Below, one piece after another: positions 35,390-43,714 of a stretch of 64,000 nt of DNA (position 1 is its first letter; every line of letters starts with the position of its first letter). The position numbers and the translations under genes were made by a program. The stretch covers positions 62,001 through 126,000 of the forward strand of contig NZ_JBHRZM010000001.1 of the NCBI RefSeq assembly GCF_042649585.1. Direction: 5' to 3'. This DNA comes from Helicobacter_F equorum (GTDB lineage Bacteria; Campylobacterota; Campylobacteria; Campylobacterales; Helicobacteraceae). The notes below the pieces were generated by a model, which was given only the letters and a program-made list of their open reading frames with translations, had not been told where the DNA came from and searched no databases.

Positions 35390-37600
35390 TTAGAGTTTGA
35401 TAATTTTTGCACCAAAACCACCGAGATTTAGTGGTGCATCACCAAAGGATTGGATTTTTGGGTGAGATTTTAGAAATTCTGCCACGGCTGCACTTAGTTT
35501 GCCTGTGCCAATTCCGTGATACACAAGCACTTCATCAAATCCTGCTATGAGGGCATTTGAGAGAAAATTATCAAGTGTTTCTATAGCCTCTTGCACACGC
35601 ATTCCATGGAGATCAAGACTCACATTTGCGGGTTTTGTGGGCGTGGGTAATGTTTTGGAATGTGTTATTTGGGGTTTTTGTGTGGGCTTTAGTTGGTGGA
35701 GTGGAAGTTTGAGGCGCACACCATTTTCAAGCTCAAGACTACACATTTTTCCCGTAATCTCGATAATCACCCCGCGATTTTGTCCGTATTTGGCATAATC
35801 ACCTTTTTTGAGGTTTGTTTCTTTGGGTTTTTTTGGAGTGTAGTGGTGTGTATATGTTTGCAAGATCGCATTTGCTGTATTGATACCACGATGAATAGTT
35901 TTGTTGTCGTTTTCTTTCATGTGTTTTTTAAGCTCATTAAGAGCATTGCGATAAGTGCGTTCTAGCTCGGTTTTTATGTGTGTGTATTCGCGTTCATAAT
36001 TTGTAATAGTCTCATTCAGGGCTTGTGCTTTGCGCTCATATATTTGTTCTTTTTGTTCTAAGAGACACATTTTTTGTTTGAGTTCTCGCTCAAGCGTGCT
36101 AGAGCGTTCAATAAGTTCGTTCAAATATTTTTTGTCCTCGCCATAGACTTCTTGTGCGCGATTGATTAAGGTTGCTGGAATCCCATAGTTTTTGGCAGTT
36201 TCAAATGCATAGCTTTTGCCAATGCTACCTTGCAAAAATTCATAAAGTGGGCGTGATTTTGTTTCATCATACAAGGCTGCAATTAATGCGACATCCTCCC
36301 TATTTGCCATCAACGCCGCGAGGCTCTTATGGTGTGTAGTAAGAATAATCTTGCATTGTTTGTGGCTTAGGTGTTCTAAAAGGACTTTGTATAGGCTTGC
36401 TGCCTCTTGAGAATCTGTGCCTAGTTCAATTTCATCGATACCTAGCAAAAAATTATCCTCATCTAAAATTTGTGCAAACTCCATCATACGCCCTGCAAAT
36501 GTTGAAATATCATTTTTGCTATTTTGTGGATCTGAAACAATGGCAAAGATATGTTTAAAAAGTGGGATTTTAGAATGCGTGGCATTGATTTTTAGTGGCA
36601 AGAGATATTTGCTTAGCAAACTTGCACACAAAATAGATTTTAATAAAATTGTCTTACCTCCGGCATTGACACCAGTAACAAGGATGATTTTTTTATGAAT
36701 CTCGATATTTAGAGGCTTTGGATTTTTAAGGATTGGGTGACAAAAATCTTTTAGGACAATATCTTCTTTGCTAGATTCATATACAAATTCCAAATTATAT
36801 GCCTTGGCAAAACTATGACGCGCATAGATATGATCAAACTTATCAAATTCTTTATTTAAAAATCGCAAAAACATAAGTTGCTTTTGCAAACTCGCACTTA
36901 AGTCTTTGCAAAGCTCATATAGGAGGGATTGGAGCGTGTCATTGAGGCTACTTTGCTTTGTTTTTAGTTCGGCGATACTTTGTGGTAGGACATAAAAAAA
37001 GCCATTGGCACTACGCGCGATAATGATACCTTTGAGTGCATTATTAAACCCGGCTTTTAGCAGTAGACATTCTGTCTGATTAATGTAGTGAATCTGCTGA
37101 TCTACAAGATATGTTTTTATGCTTACAAGTAGGGCATTAAAGGCTTGTGTGATATGCTGTTGTGTGCGGGCGATAGCGTCTTTTATGCCATCAATATCTG
37201 GATAAATCCCACGCTTTAATTCACCATCATCTTCAAAGATCTCACAAAGTTGTGTAATATGTGGTGGGGTTTGGATTGAATCTAGCCAAGTGCAAAGATG
37301 TGGTGTATCTTCTTTTATGAGGCGTTTTAGGTAGGCAAAATATCGCACAAGTTTTACAAATTCAAAAATATCCTCAAAACTTAAGACACCAAATTTTTGG
37401 AGATGAATAAGAGCATTTTGTAAGTCTTTTAGCTTTGGGAGTGGGCTTATGTGTGTAGATTCTAATTCTTGTAAAAAATGGGCAAAGACTCGTCTATCGC
37501 CACTAAATGCAAAGTCTTTAGGGCGTGCCAAAAAACTCTCAAAAGTATGAATAAAATCCTCTAAATCAAGGGCATTGATAAGTTTAGAGAGTGCACGCAT
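35390..37600 (-). CDS. mutS2: MutS2 DNA-binding ATPase/endonuclease
   Basis: MutS paralogue without the mismatch-recognition domain, known in H. pylori to suppress homologous recombination. The 736 residues hold a helical core, then the ATPase: Walker A TGVNAGGKTILLKS (about 308), SDPQNSKNDISTFAGRM, Walker B FLLGIDEIELGTDS and ILTTHHKSLAAL. A coiled coil (about 480-560) leads to the C-terminal Smr nuclease domain: VSLDLHGMRVQEAIE and LVYHGIGTGKLSAAV. It is followed on the strand by nothing close, and preceded by a small membrane protein gene 4 bases away. Confidence 0.94.
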   Translation of the reverse strand: MRALSKLINALDLEDFIHTFESFLARPKDFAFSGDRRVFAHFLQELESTHISPLPKLKDLQNALIHLQKFGVLSFEDIFEFVKLVRYFAYLKRLIKEDTPHLCTWLDSIQTPPHITQLCEIFEDDGELKRGIYPDIDGIKDAIARTQQHITQAFNALLVSIKTYLVDQQIHYINQTECLLLKAGFNNALKGIIIARSANGFFYVLPQSIAELKTKQSSLNDTLQSLLYELCKDLSASLQKQLMFLRFLNKEFDKFDHIYARHSFAKAYNLEFVYESSKEDIVLKDFCHPILKNPKPLNIEIHKKIILVTGVNAGGKTILLKSILCASLLSKYLLPLKINATHSKIPLFKHIFAIVSDPQNSKNDISTFAGRMMEFAQILDEDNFLLGIDEIELGTDSQEAASLYKVLLEHLSHKQCKIILTTHHKSLAALMANREDVALIAALYDETKSRPLYEFLQGSIGKSYAFETAKNYGIPATLINRAQEVYGEDKKYLNELIERSSTLERELKQKMCLLEQKEQIYERKAQALNETITNYEREYTHIKTELERTYRNALNELKKHMKENDNKTIHRGINTANAILQTYTHHYTPKKPKETNLKKGDYAKYGQNRGVIIEITGKMCSLELENGVRLKLPLHQLKPTQKPQITHSKTLPTPTKPANVSLDLHGMRVQEAIETLDNFLSNALIAGFDEVLVYHGIGTGKLSAAVAEFLKSHPKIQSFGDAPLNLGGFGAKIIKL

Positions 37601-37604
37601 TGTG

Positions 37605-37961
37605 TTATTTACTGCAAGATTCTAAGAGGATTTTTATGCCCTTGTGTGGGGAGTTTTCCTTGCCTTGAATAGATTTGATACCGCTTGTGATTTCAAAATC
37701 TTGCTTTTGGACTACAAGAGTATCATCATTCATTTTGCACCGCAACGATTCTCCACGATTAAAGGCATTTTGAAGTTCATAGAGGTTTTGTGCATCTTGG
37801 TCTTGTAAATATGTGTAAATACCGCCTAACCCCACGATAATAACAAGACTTATGGTAATGCCAATGCGCTTTTTTGTGTCAATTTCTTGTGAATCTTTGA
37901 TGATCATCATGATGAGGGCGATAAGCAGTGTAACAAAAATAACAAATAAGATATAAGCCAT
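37605..37961 (-). CDS. Small hypothetical membrane protein
   Basis: 118 residues with two hydrophobic segments (about 3-20 and 33-50) joined by the basic loop DSQEIDTKKR; the rest is a soluble tail with one C-x-M pair (LRCKMNDD) and a terminal LLESCSK. No domain recognised. It lies between murC (27-base gap) and mutS2 (4-base gap); I recall an unnamed gene at the same place in H. pylori, so the order looks conserved. Confidence 0.75.
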   Translation of the reverse strand: MAYILFVIFVTLLIALIMMIIKDSQEIDTKKRIGITISLVIIVGLGGIYTYLQDQDAQNLYELQNAFNRGESLRCKMNDDTLVVQKQDFEITSGIKSIQGKENSPHKGIKILLESCSK

Positions 37962-37988
37962 AAAAATCCTTTTTAGGTGTTGTGTGTA

Positions 37989-39308
37989 TTATTTTTCACC
38001 GCGTAGCTGATAGGTGATATCCCCAGCCCCTAATCCTATAATAAGTGCATTTTGGAGATCACGCAATTTGTATGTATCATTATACAATGCGATGCCTTGA
38101 TTTTCTTTTTTGATATGTGTGGCAAAGGTAGGTTTATAATGTGTAAATTCATTAGGCAAGTCGATAGCTATTTCTTTTTCACCAGCGCACCACACAGGCA
38201 AAATTACTAATTCATCACAAAGTTTAAAGCATGTTTTAAAACTTTGGAGATTCTCTACAAGGCGCGAGTATTTGTGTGGCTGCCAAATGGCAATAACGCG
38301 ATGTAAGCCACTAAGGTTGGCATAAATTTGAGCACTTTTTAGTGTGGCTAGTATCTCTGTAGGGTGATGCGCGTAATCATCAATGATAGTTGTTGCGCCT
38401 TTTTGAAGTATATCAAAACGCTTTTTTATACCTTTGAAATTACGGAGATTTGTGGCGATTTGTGCTATATCTTTGCCTTCATCAAGTGCGCATAAAATCG
38501 CCAAAGAGGCATTAAGTGCGATATGCTCACCAAAACCATAGACTTGAAAGGTCCCTACATTTTTGAGTGTGAATCTCGTGTATGGTTCGCTATTATCAAT
38601 CATATATGTGATATCACAAATATCGTGTTTGGGATTTAGCTTTGTGGCTTGGAGATTGACATTTTGGAGGTAGGTATCTTGGATATTGATAACGCGTTTT
38701 TTGGCAAGTTGCAAAAACGCATCGTATGCGCTATAAAATTCCTCTAAGTTGTGATTGTATGTTTCCATATGTTCAGGTTCGGCGTTTGGCACGATTGCAT
38801 AATATGGGTTGGAATTTAAAAAGCTCTTATCAGATTCATCAGCTTCAAAGATAAGATTCTCACTCGCACATGCACGCACATTAGAGCCAAATTCTTTAGA
38901 ATCTGCGCCAATTATTGCGCCATATTCTGGAAATATACTACTAAGCATCGCACTTGTCGTGCTTTTACCATGTGCTCCACAGATACTAAATACTCTTTTG
39001 TCTTTGAGGATAAATTCTAGAGCTTGTGATCGCGAAAGGACAGGGATTTTTTTTTCAAGAGCACTTAAAACTTCGACATTATCAGGTTTGATGATAGCAG
39101 AGTGTATCACGAGATCTTGATCGGTAATAGAATCTGCGTTGTGTGGGATTGTGATAGACACTCCTTGGGCTTTTAGTTCTTTTATGGCGTTGCTTTGTGC
39201 AATGTCAGATCCACTAATTTGTGCGCCTTGAGCCATAAGATAACGAGCTAGTCCAGAGATTCCAATCCCACCAATACCAATAAAATGTATTTTCATTGCT
39301 TTTTGCAT
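37989..39308 (-). CDS. murC: UDP-N-acetylmuramate--L-alanine ligase
   Basis: First amino-acid addition to UDP-MurNAc in peptidoglycan synthesis. The nucleotide fold begins IHFIGIGGIGISGLA; the ATP loop is CGAHGKSTTSAML (about 109-121). EADESDKSFL, PNAEPEHMETY and IDDYAHHPTEI complete the Mur ligase signature. ATG 39308 has AGGAT 5 bases upstream; ATG 39296 is a possible alternative. The 439 residues match the family. It is 7 bases after an aminotransferase gene. Confidence 0.95.
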   Translation of the reverse strand: MQKAMKIHFIGIGGIGISGLARYLMAQGAQISGSDIAQSNAIKELKAQGVSITIPHNADSITDQDLVIHSAIIKPDNVEVLSALEKKIPVLSRSQALEFILKDKRVFSICGAHGKSTTSAMLSSIFPEYGAIIGADSKEFGSNVRACASENLIFEADESDKSFLNSNPYYAIVPNAEPEHMETYNHNLEEFYSAYDAFLQLAKKRVINIQDTYLQNVNLQATKLNPKHDICDITYMIDNSEPYTRFTLKNVGTFQVYGFGEHIALNASLAILCALDEGKDIAQIATNLRNFKGIKKRFDILQKGATTIIDDYAHHPTEILATLKSAQIYANLSGLHRVIAIWQPHKYSRLVENLQSFKTCFKLCDELVILPVWCAGEKEIAIDLPNEFTHYKPTFATHIKKENQGIALYNDTYKLRDLQNALIIGLGAGDITYQLRGEK

Positions 39309-39315
39309 TGTTATC

Positions 39316-40470
39316 CTATTTGTGTATTTTGTGAAAATTTTGAAGAGATGTGCGTATGCGTCTTAGTGCGTCTGTGATAGTGGGTGTATCATACACAAGA
39401 GCAAGGCGCACATAACCTTTACCAACACCATTGCGTCCCAAAAAGCTACCAGGGAGCACGCTAATGCCTTCAGTGGCATAGATATATTTGCAAAATTCCT
39501 CATCATCGCCAACATTAAGCCATACATAAAATGTGTATGGGCTAATATGAATATCAGGGAATATTTTTTGGGCTACGCGGAGATTCTCTGCATAGATTGC
39601 GCGACTTTGTTCTGGTGAGTGAAAGTCCTCCCACGCATATGTAGCGGCTTTTTGGAGTGGTAGCGGGATAGCACATCCAATGTATGTGCGATATAAACCA
39701 TAGGCTTTTAAAATATCGCTATCTCCGGCAATAAATCCACTTCTAAGTCCTGGAGCACTAGAGCGCTTGGATATAGAATTAAGTGCTAAAATATTTTTAA
39801 AATTCGTATTGCCTGCTTTAAGACTTGCTTCTAGGATACTTGTTGGTTTTGTATCGACATAAAGTTCGCTATAACACTCATCGCTTAAAATCACAAAGTC
39901 GTATTCAAGTGCTTTTTGCACCCATTCTATAAGTTCATCAAGCTCTAGGACGCTACCAGTTGGATTGTTGGGAGAGTTAAGAATCACAATTTGAGGCTTG
40001 TTTGGATTTGCTAAAAGAGATTGCAAAGAGGGCTTAAAGGTATTTTGTGGTGTGAGATCCATAAGGATTGTTTGAGCCCTGCACGCAATTGCCGCACCTT
40101 CATAGATTTGATAAAATGGATTAGGGTAGGCTATAATAGGGTTTTGTGTGTCAAAGAGATAAAATTGGGGAAAATTAAAAAGCACTTCACGTGTCCCAAA
40201 TGTAGGGATAATTTGCTGTGGATTCAGTTCTATGCCATAGCGATGAGCAATAAAGGCAAGTTGTGCATTGATGAGGTACTCTTCACCACTTGATCTTGGA
40301 TATTTATTGAGTAATGGGGTATTTTCTTTGAGACTAAGTTGAATATTTTGTGGTGTTTGGAATTGTGGTTCGCCTATGGTAAGCGTAATAGGTGGTATCT
40401 GTGGTGGCGTTATATCGTTAAGGAGGGCACGGAGCTTTTCAAATGGATAGCTTTGGAATTGAGTTAGCAC
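39316..40470 (-). CDS. Class I/II PLP aminotransferase, probable succinyldiaminopimelate transaminase
   Basis: A 384-residue fold type I enzyme. PLP-site features: NSPNNPTGSVLELDEL (about 167-182), ILSDECYSELY, and the Schiff-base lysine in LNSISKRSSAPGLRSGF (about 233). The SKRSSAPGLRSGFIAGD wording is that of DapC-type succinyl-DAP transaminases, which would feed meso-diaminopimelate to the MurC pathway next door. Other group I aminotransferases remain possible, so no symbol is given. A 157-base gap to tRNA-Gly contains only the tRNA promoter. Confidence 0.85.
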   Translation of the reverse strand: MLTQFQSYPFEKLRALLNDITPPQIPPITLTIGEPQFQTPQNIQLSLKENTPLLNKYPRSSGEEYLINAQLAFIAHRYGIELNPQQIIPTFGTREVLFNFPQFYLFDTQNPIIAYPNPFYQIYEGAAIACRAQTILMDLTPQNTFKPSLQSLLANPNKPQIVILNSPNNPTGSVLELDELIEWVQKALEYDFVILSDECYSELYVDTKPTSILEASLKAGNTNFKNILALNSISKRSSAPGLRSGFIAGDSDILKAYGLYRTYIGCAIPLPLQKAATYAWEDFHSPEQSRAIYAENLRVAQKIFPDIHISPYTFYVWLNVGDDEEFCKYIYATEGISVLPGSFLGRNGVGKGYVRLALVYDTPTITDALRRIRTSLQNFHKIHK

Positions 40471-40586
40471 ACAAGATCCTTATATAAGAGATGTCGTAAA
40501 ATCGGTTATTTTGTCTAAATACAAAGCACTTAAAGCTGTTATTGTAGTGAAAAAAACTTATATTTTAATTATTTGTAGAATTTAGC

Positions 40587-40615
40587 TTGATTTTTTAGAA
40601 AAACACTGCTAAAAT
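40587..40615 (+). promoter_or_regulatory. Promoter of the Gly-Leu-Cys-Ser tRNA operon
   Basis: TTGATT at 40587-40592 and TAAAAT at 40610-40615 with a 17-base spacer, 12 bases before tRNA-Gly. It lies close to consensus like the other tRNA promoters here. Confidence 0.75.
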
Positions 40616-40627
40616 TCCAATTTTTGT

Positions 40628-40702
40628 GCGGGAATAGCTCAGTGGTAGAGCACAACCTTGCCAAGGTTGGGGTCGCGGGTTCGATCCCCGTTTCCCGCTC
40701 CA
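40628..40702 (+). tRNA. tRNA-Gly (GCC)
   Basis: 75 bases with encoded CCA. The acceptor GCGGGAA pairs with TTCCCGC. The anticodon loop TTGCCAA gives GCC. First of four tRNAs. Confidence 0.97.
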
Positions 40703-40764
40703 TATCGTTTATGTTTCATCAGTTTTTATAATTTAGTGTTTTTGTTTTGGAACTTTTGGGTTAC

Positions 40765-40852
40765 GCCCGGGTGGTGAAATTGGTAGACACAAGGGACTTA
40801 AAATCCCTCGGACATTGCGTCTGTACCGGTTCAAGTCCGGTCTCGGGCACCA
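40765..40852 (+). tRNA. tRNA-Leu (UAA)
   Basis: 88 bases with the long variable arm of a class II tRNA and encoded CCA. The acceptor GCCCGGG pairs with CTCGGGC with one G-U pair. The anticodon loop CTTAAAA gives UAA. Confidence 0.96.
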
Positions 40853-40871
40853 CCTTTTAGATTCTATATGT

Positions 40872-40946
40872 GGCGACATAGCCAAGTGGTAAGGCATGGG
40901 CCTGCAAAGCCTTGATTCCCCAGTTCGAATCTGGGTGTCGCCTCCA
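40872..40946 (+). tRNA. tRNA-Cys (GCA)
   Basis: 75 bases with encoded CCA. The acceptor GGCGACA pairs with TGTCGCC. The anticodon loop CTGCAAA gives GCA. Confidence 0.97.
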
Positions 40947-40980
40947 AATTAGCCTACTGCATATTCATATAATAAAAATT

Positions 40981-41068
40981 CGGGAGATGGCTGAGTGGTT
41001 GAAAGCGGCGGTCTTGAAAACCGTTGAGGGTCACACCTCCGGGGGTTCGAATCCCTCTCTCCCGGCCA
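40981..41068 (+). tRNA. tRNA-Ser (UGA)
   Basis: 88 bases with a long variable arm and encoded CCA. The acceptor CGGGAGA pairs with TCTCCCG. The anticodon loop CTTGAAA gives UGA. Last tRNA of the cluster. Confidence 0.96.
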
Positions 41069-41146
41069 GAGTTTCCTGTTTTTTACAATCGATTCAAGGG
41101 ACCACAATGAATCTCTTCTTTTATATCATCGTGCTAATCTATAGTG

Positions 41147-41834
41147 TTAAAACGCATTTATAAAAACAATAATCACACACAATGTAAACTCCATAGCGGA
41201 TTGCTATTTTAGATCCAAGATTTGCTCCAATAAATTGTCCTAAAGCCATGAGAAGTCCAATACCCCAAAGCGTATGCCCACCAATTACAAAAAATCAACA
41301 AAGTGAGATTTGTAGAGAAATTATAAAGTTTTGCCTCACTCAAGCTTTGCATAACCCCAAAAACGCTAACCACAATCAATATAAGCATAAAAATGATTCT
41401 ATTCCGGGTCTAAAAAATCCATACATAAAAAACAACAGCAATTACAAGACTTAAATATGCAGGATTAAATTTTTTCGTTTTTTCTACGTCTCTAAATACT
41501 TGGTGAAAATAAAAAATATAATCCAAAGACAAGAATCAAAAAAAGCAAGATTTTTGAGAGAAAATCTATCTAAAGAAATTGCACAGCAATTGTGCCTAAT
41601 TACTGCAAAAAAAAAGAAAGCAATGGCTACAAGGGTATTTTTGGATTTTATACTAATATATACTTTTGTAACACTGCAAAGTTGCCAAAAAGCTCCTAAA
41701 AGAGCTTTGAAGTTTGTTTGTTGCTAGGGCTTGTAGAGGCGATATTCCAGCAAGTAAAAGTGTTGGGGTTGTATCATTCCACCACCTCCTGTAAAAATAT
41801 ACACATATTCAAGGTTACGATGGTATTCTTGCAT
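41147..41834 (-). pseudogene. Degraded TauE/SafE-family permease
   Basis: Reading the minus strand in changing frames recovers the parts of a sulfite exporter TauE/SafE-type permease in order. ATG 41834 (AGGA 6 bases upstream) starts MQEYHRNLEYV then TGGGGMI. A shift gives TPTLLLAGISPLQALATNK and QSSFRSFLATLQ. Near the 3' side come GFFRPGIESFL, then GGHTLWGIGLLMALGQFIG with ANLGSKIAIRYGVYIV, and a final shift to CVIIVFINAF and TAA at 41147. At least four frame changes and several stops are needed, so no product is made. The short open frames on the plus strand here are antisense noise. Confidence 0.8.
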
Positions 41835-42010
41835 GGAAATTCCTATAACAAAAAGTGTAATTATAGTGCAAAAATCAAAAAAAACATAAAGCTTTGTGTC
41901 TCTTGGCAACGAGTGATATGTGGAAATAAGATAGATTTTTAGGGATGTTTGCATTAAAAATATCGCCCATAGCTAAAGCACTTCGGGATTTAGCAACAGA
42001 GCTCTCATAG

Positions 42011-42065
42011 CCCTTGCACAAGGGTTAGTAATTACTAAACTTATTTTAAGAATTATTCTTATAAA
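42011..42065 (+). promoter_or_regulatory. Palindrome cluster and promoter of exbB-exbD-tonB, candidate Fur operator
   Basis: Three perfect palindromes lie in 50 bases: CCCTTGCACAAGGG (42011-42024), directly abutting TTAGTAATTACTAA (42025-42038), and AAGAATTATTCTT (42048-42060). The last overlaps the start of a TATAAA -10 at 42060-42065, where a repressor would block initiation. Its A/T-rich dyad resembles Fur operators of epsilonproteobacteria, and Fur control of exb-tonB is known in H. pylori; binding here is inferred. The remaining DNA from 41835 to 42122 shows no gene. Confidence 0.55.
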
Positions 42066-42122
42066 ATTCCGCCTAGTTCGTAGGGATTATGGAAGTCATT
42101 ATCATAAGGAGTGTGTAAGGCT

Positions 42123-42581
42123 ATGGAGCTACTCAAGGAATACATCGATCATATTATCTTTGCTATTTTGGGACTTATGAGCTTTTTAGTTGTGTGGTTG
42201 AGTATTGAGCGCACTCTGTTTTATGCCAAACTCAAAATCGAGCATTACACAACAAAAGAAGAGCTAGAAGAAGCATTAAGCAAAAATCTTACAGCACTCT
42301 ATATTATCTATTCTAATGCCCCTTATATTGGGCTTTTGGGCACGGTTGTAGGGATTATGATTACCTTTTATGATATGGGTGTGAGTGGTGGGCTTGATGC
42401 CAAAAGCATTATGATAGGGCTTTCTACTGCGCTTAAAGCGACTGCGTTAGGACTTTTGGTTGCTATTCCTACACTTATTGTTTATAATGTTTTTTTGCGT
42501 AAGGTTGATGTGTATCTCAATAGATTCCAAGTCTTTTGCACAAAAACCAAGCATACGCATAATGGGGATAATGCACAATGA
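42123..42581 (+). CDS. exbB: ExbB/TolQ-type proton channel subunit
   Basis: Inner-membrane motor protein that uses the proton gradient to energise TonB. I choose ATG 42123 (MELLKEYIDHIIFAILG), AAGGAG being 11 bases upstream; GTG 42111 is in frame but overlaps that site. Three membrane helices are visible, with the cytoplasmic segment between the first two and the conserved NAPYIGLLGTVVGIM and LKATALGLLVAIPTLIVYN blocks. The 152 residues fit the short Helicobacter ExbB. It overlaps exbD by 4 bases. Confidence 0.92.
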   Translation: MELLKEYIDHIIFAILGLMSFLVVWLSIERTLFYAKLKIEHYTTKEELEEALSKNLTALYIIYSNAPYIGLLGTVVGIMITFYDMGVSGGLDAKSIMIGLSTALKATALGLLVAIPTLIVYNVFLRKVDVYLNRFQVFCTKTKHTHNGDNAQ

Positions 42582-42961
42582 GGCTTCCTAAAAAAGATGG
42601 ATTAAATGTGATTCCACTTATTGATGTGATGCTTGTATTACTCGCAATTGTGCTAAGTGTCTCGACTTTTATCGCACAAGGGCAAATCAAAGTGGAATTG
42701 CCAAACTCTAATCAACAATCAATGCCAAGTGATGCACCCACAAGTTTGCTTAGTATCGATAAAGAAGGCAATATTTTTTTTGAAAATATGCCCGTGGATT
42801 TATCGACGCTTAGAGATAAGATTTTTGCGTTAGATTCCAAGGTCTTACTAAAGCTTGAAATTGATAAAGATTCTAAGTTTGATATATTTGTGCAAGTTGC
42901 AGATATACTAAAGGAGAAAGGACATGAAAATGTTAGCATTGCCACATCACAACAGCGATAA
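42578..42961 (+). CDS. exbD: ExbD/TolR-type motor subunit
   Basis: 127 residues: a short cytoplasmic start, one membrane helix carrying the essential Asp (NVIPLIDVMLVLLAIVL, Asp near residue 16), then a periplasmic domain. Family phrases include VELPNSNQ and ILKEKGHENVSIATSQ. It is translationally coupled to exbB (ATGA) and overlaps tonB by 38 bases. Confidence 0.93.
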   Translation: MRLPKKDGLNVIPLIDVMLVLLAIVLSVSTFIAQGQIKVELPNSNQQSMPSDAPTSLLSIDKEGNIFFENMPVDLSTLRDKIFALDSKVLLKLEIDKDSKFDIFVQVADILKEKGHENVSIATSQQR

Positions 42962-43592
42962 GATTCTTACCCCAAGCAAGATAGGATTTTTTGCGTCTTT
43001 ATTGTTGCATACATTGTTTATGTATCTAATCCTTGAAAAATTCCAGCCTATACAAGTTGCCCAAAATGGTATTGATACTATCACGTTCGCACTTGCTACG
43101 ATACAAACTCCTAGTCAACAAGATATCCAGCCAAAGCCTACTCCAAAACCAAGCAAGATTCAAAAAAAACAACAACCAAAGCCCTTGACACAAAAAGCCC
43201 ATAATCCAGTGCCCCAAGAAATTGTGGAGCAGATTTCAGAATCTATGAATGCTAAGCAAGCCAATGAGCAAAATTCCGGTGATGTTGTGCAGCGCACTGC
43301 TAAAAATGACGGAGAATATAATGAGTTGTATGACAAGATTCAAAGTGCAATCACCCAAAAACAACAGCACCCATTTATGCTACGTAAACGCGGTATTGAG
43401 GGTGAAGTAACGGTGGAATTTGATGTCTATACAGATGGTAGAGTGGATAATATCAATGTGATACAACCCTCGCAATATGAAGCATTTAATGAAGACTCAA
43501 TTAAGGCTATCAAAGATGCCTCAAAGAATTTCCCAAAATTACAACACAACCAGGGGTTTGTCGTAGTGCTTAAATACAACCTCGCTACATAA
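42924..43592 (+). CDS. tonB: TonB energy-transducing protein
   Basis: Spans the periplasm to drive TonB-dependent outer-membrane receptors. ATG 42924 follows AAGGAG (42911-42916) by 7 bases. The 222 residues show the N-terminal membrane anchor (IGFFASLLLHTLFMYLIL) with the conserved S-x3-H, a Pro/Lys/Gln-rich stretch (KPTPKPSKIQKKQQPKP, about 72-90), and the C-terminal TonB domain: KRGIEGEVTVEFDVYTDGRV and INVIQPSQYEAFNEDSI. The receptors it serves are not in the window. Confidence 0.93.
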   Translation: MKMLALPHHNSDKILTPSKIGFFASLLLHTLFMYLILEKFQPIQVAQNGIDTITFALATIQTPSQQDIQPKPTPKPSKIQKKQQPKPLTQKAHNPVPQEIVEQISESMNAKQANEQNSGDVVQRTAKNDGEYNELYDKIQSAITQKQQHPFMLRKRGIEGEVTVEFDVYTDGRVDNINVIQPSQYEAFNEDSIKAIKDASKNFPKLQHNQGFVVVLKYNLAT

Positions 43593-43714
43593 GGTTATTG
43601 ATAAAAATCCTAAGTTTTAAAGGTTAAAGTGTAGCATTGTGTATTTGTAGATTCTGTTTTAGCCCCTTTTGCTTATTTCTTTGGGATTTTTGACTTTTAA
43701 CTTTTTATCCTTTA

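Noticed and set aside
41500..41942. Two overlapping plus-strand open frames of about 75 codons each
   Set aside because: They lie antisense to the TauE/SafE relic, have no ribosome binding site and resemble no protein.
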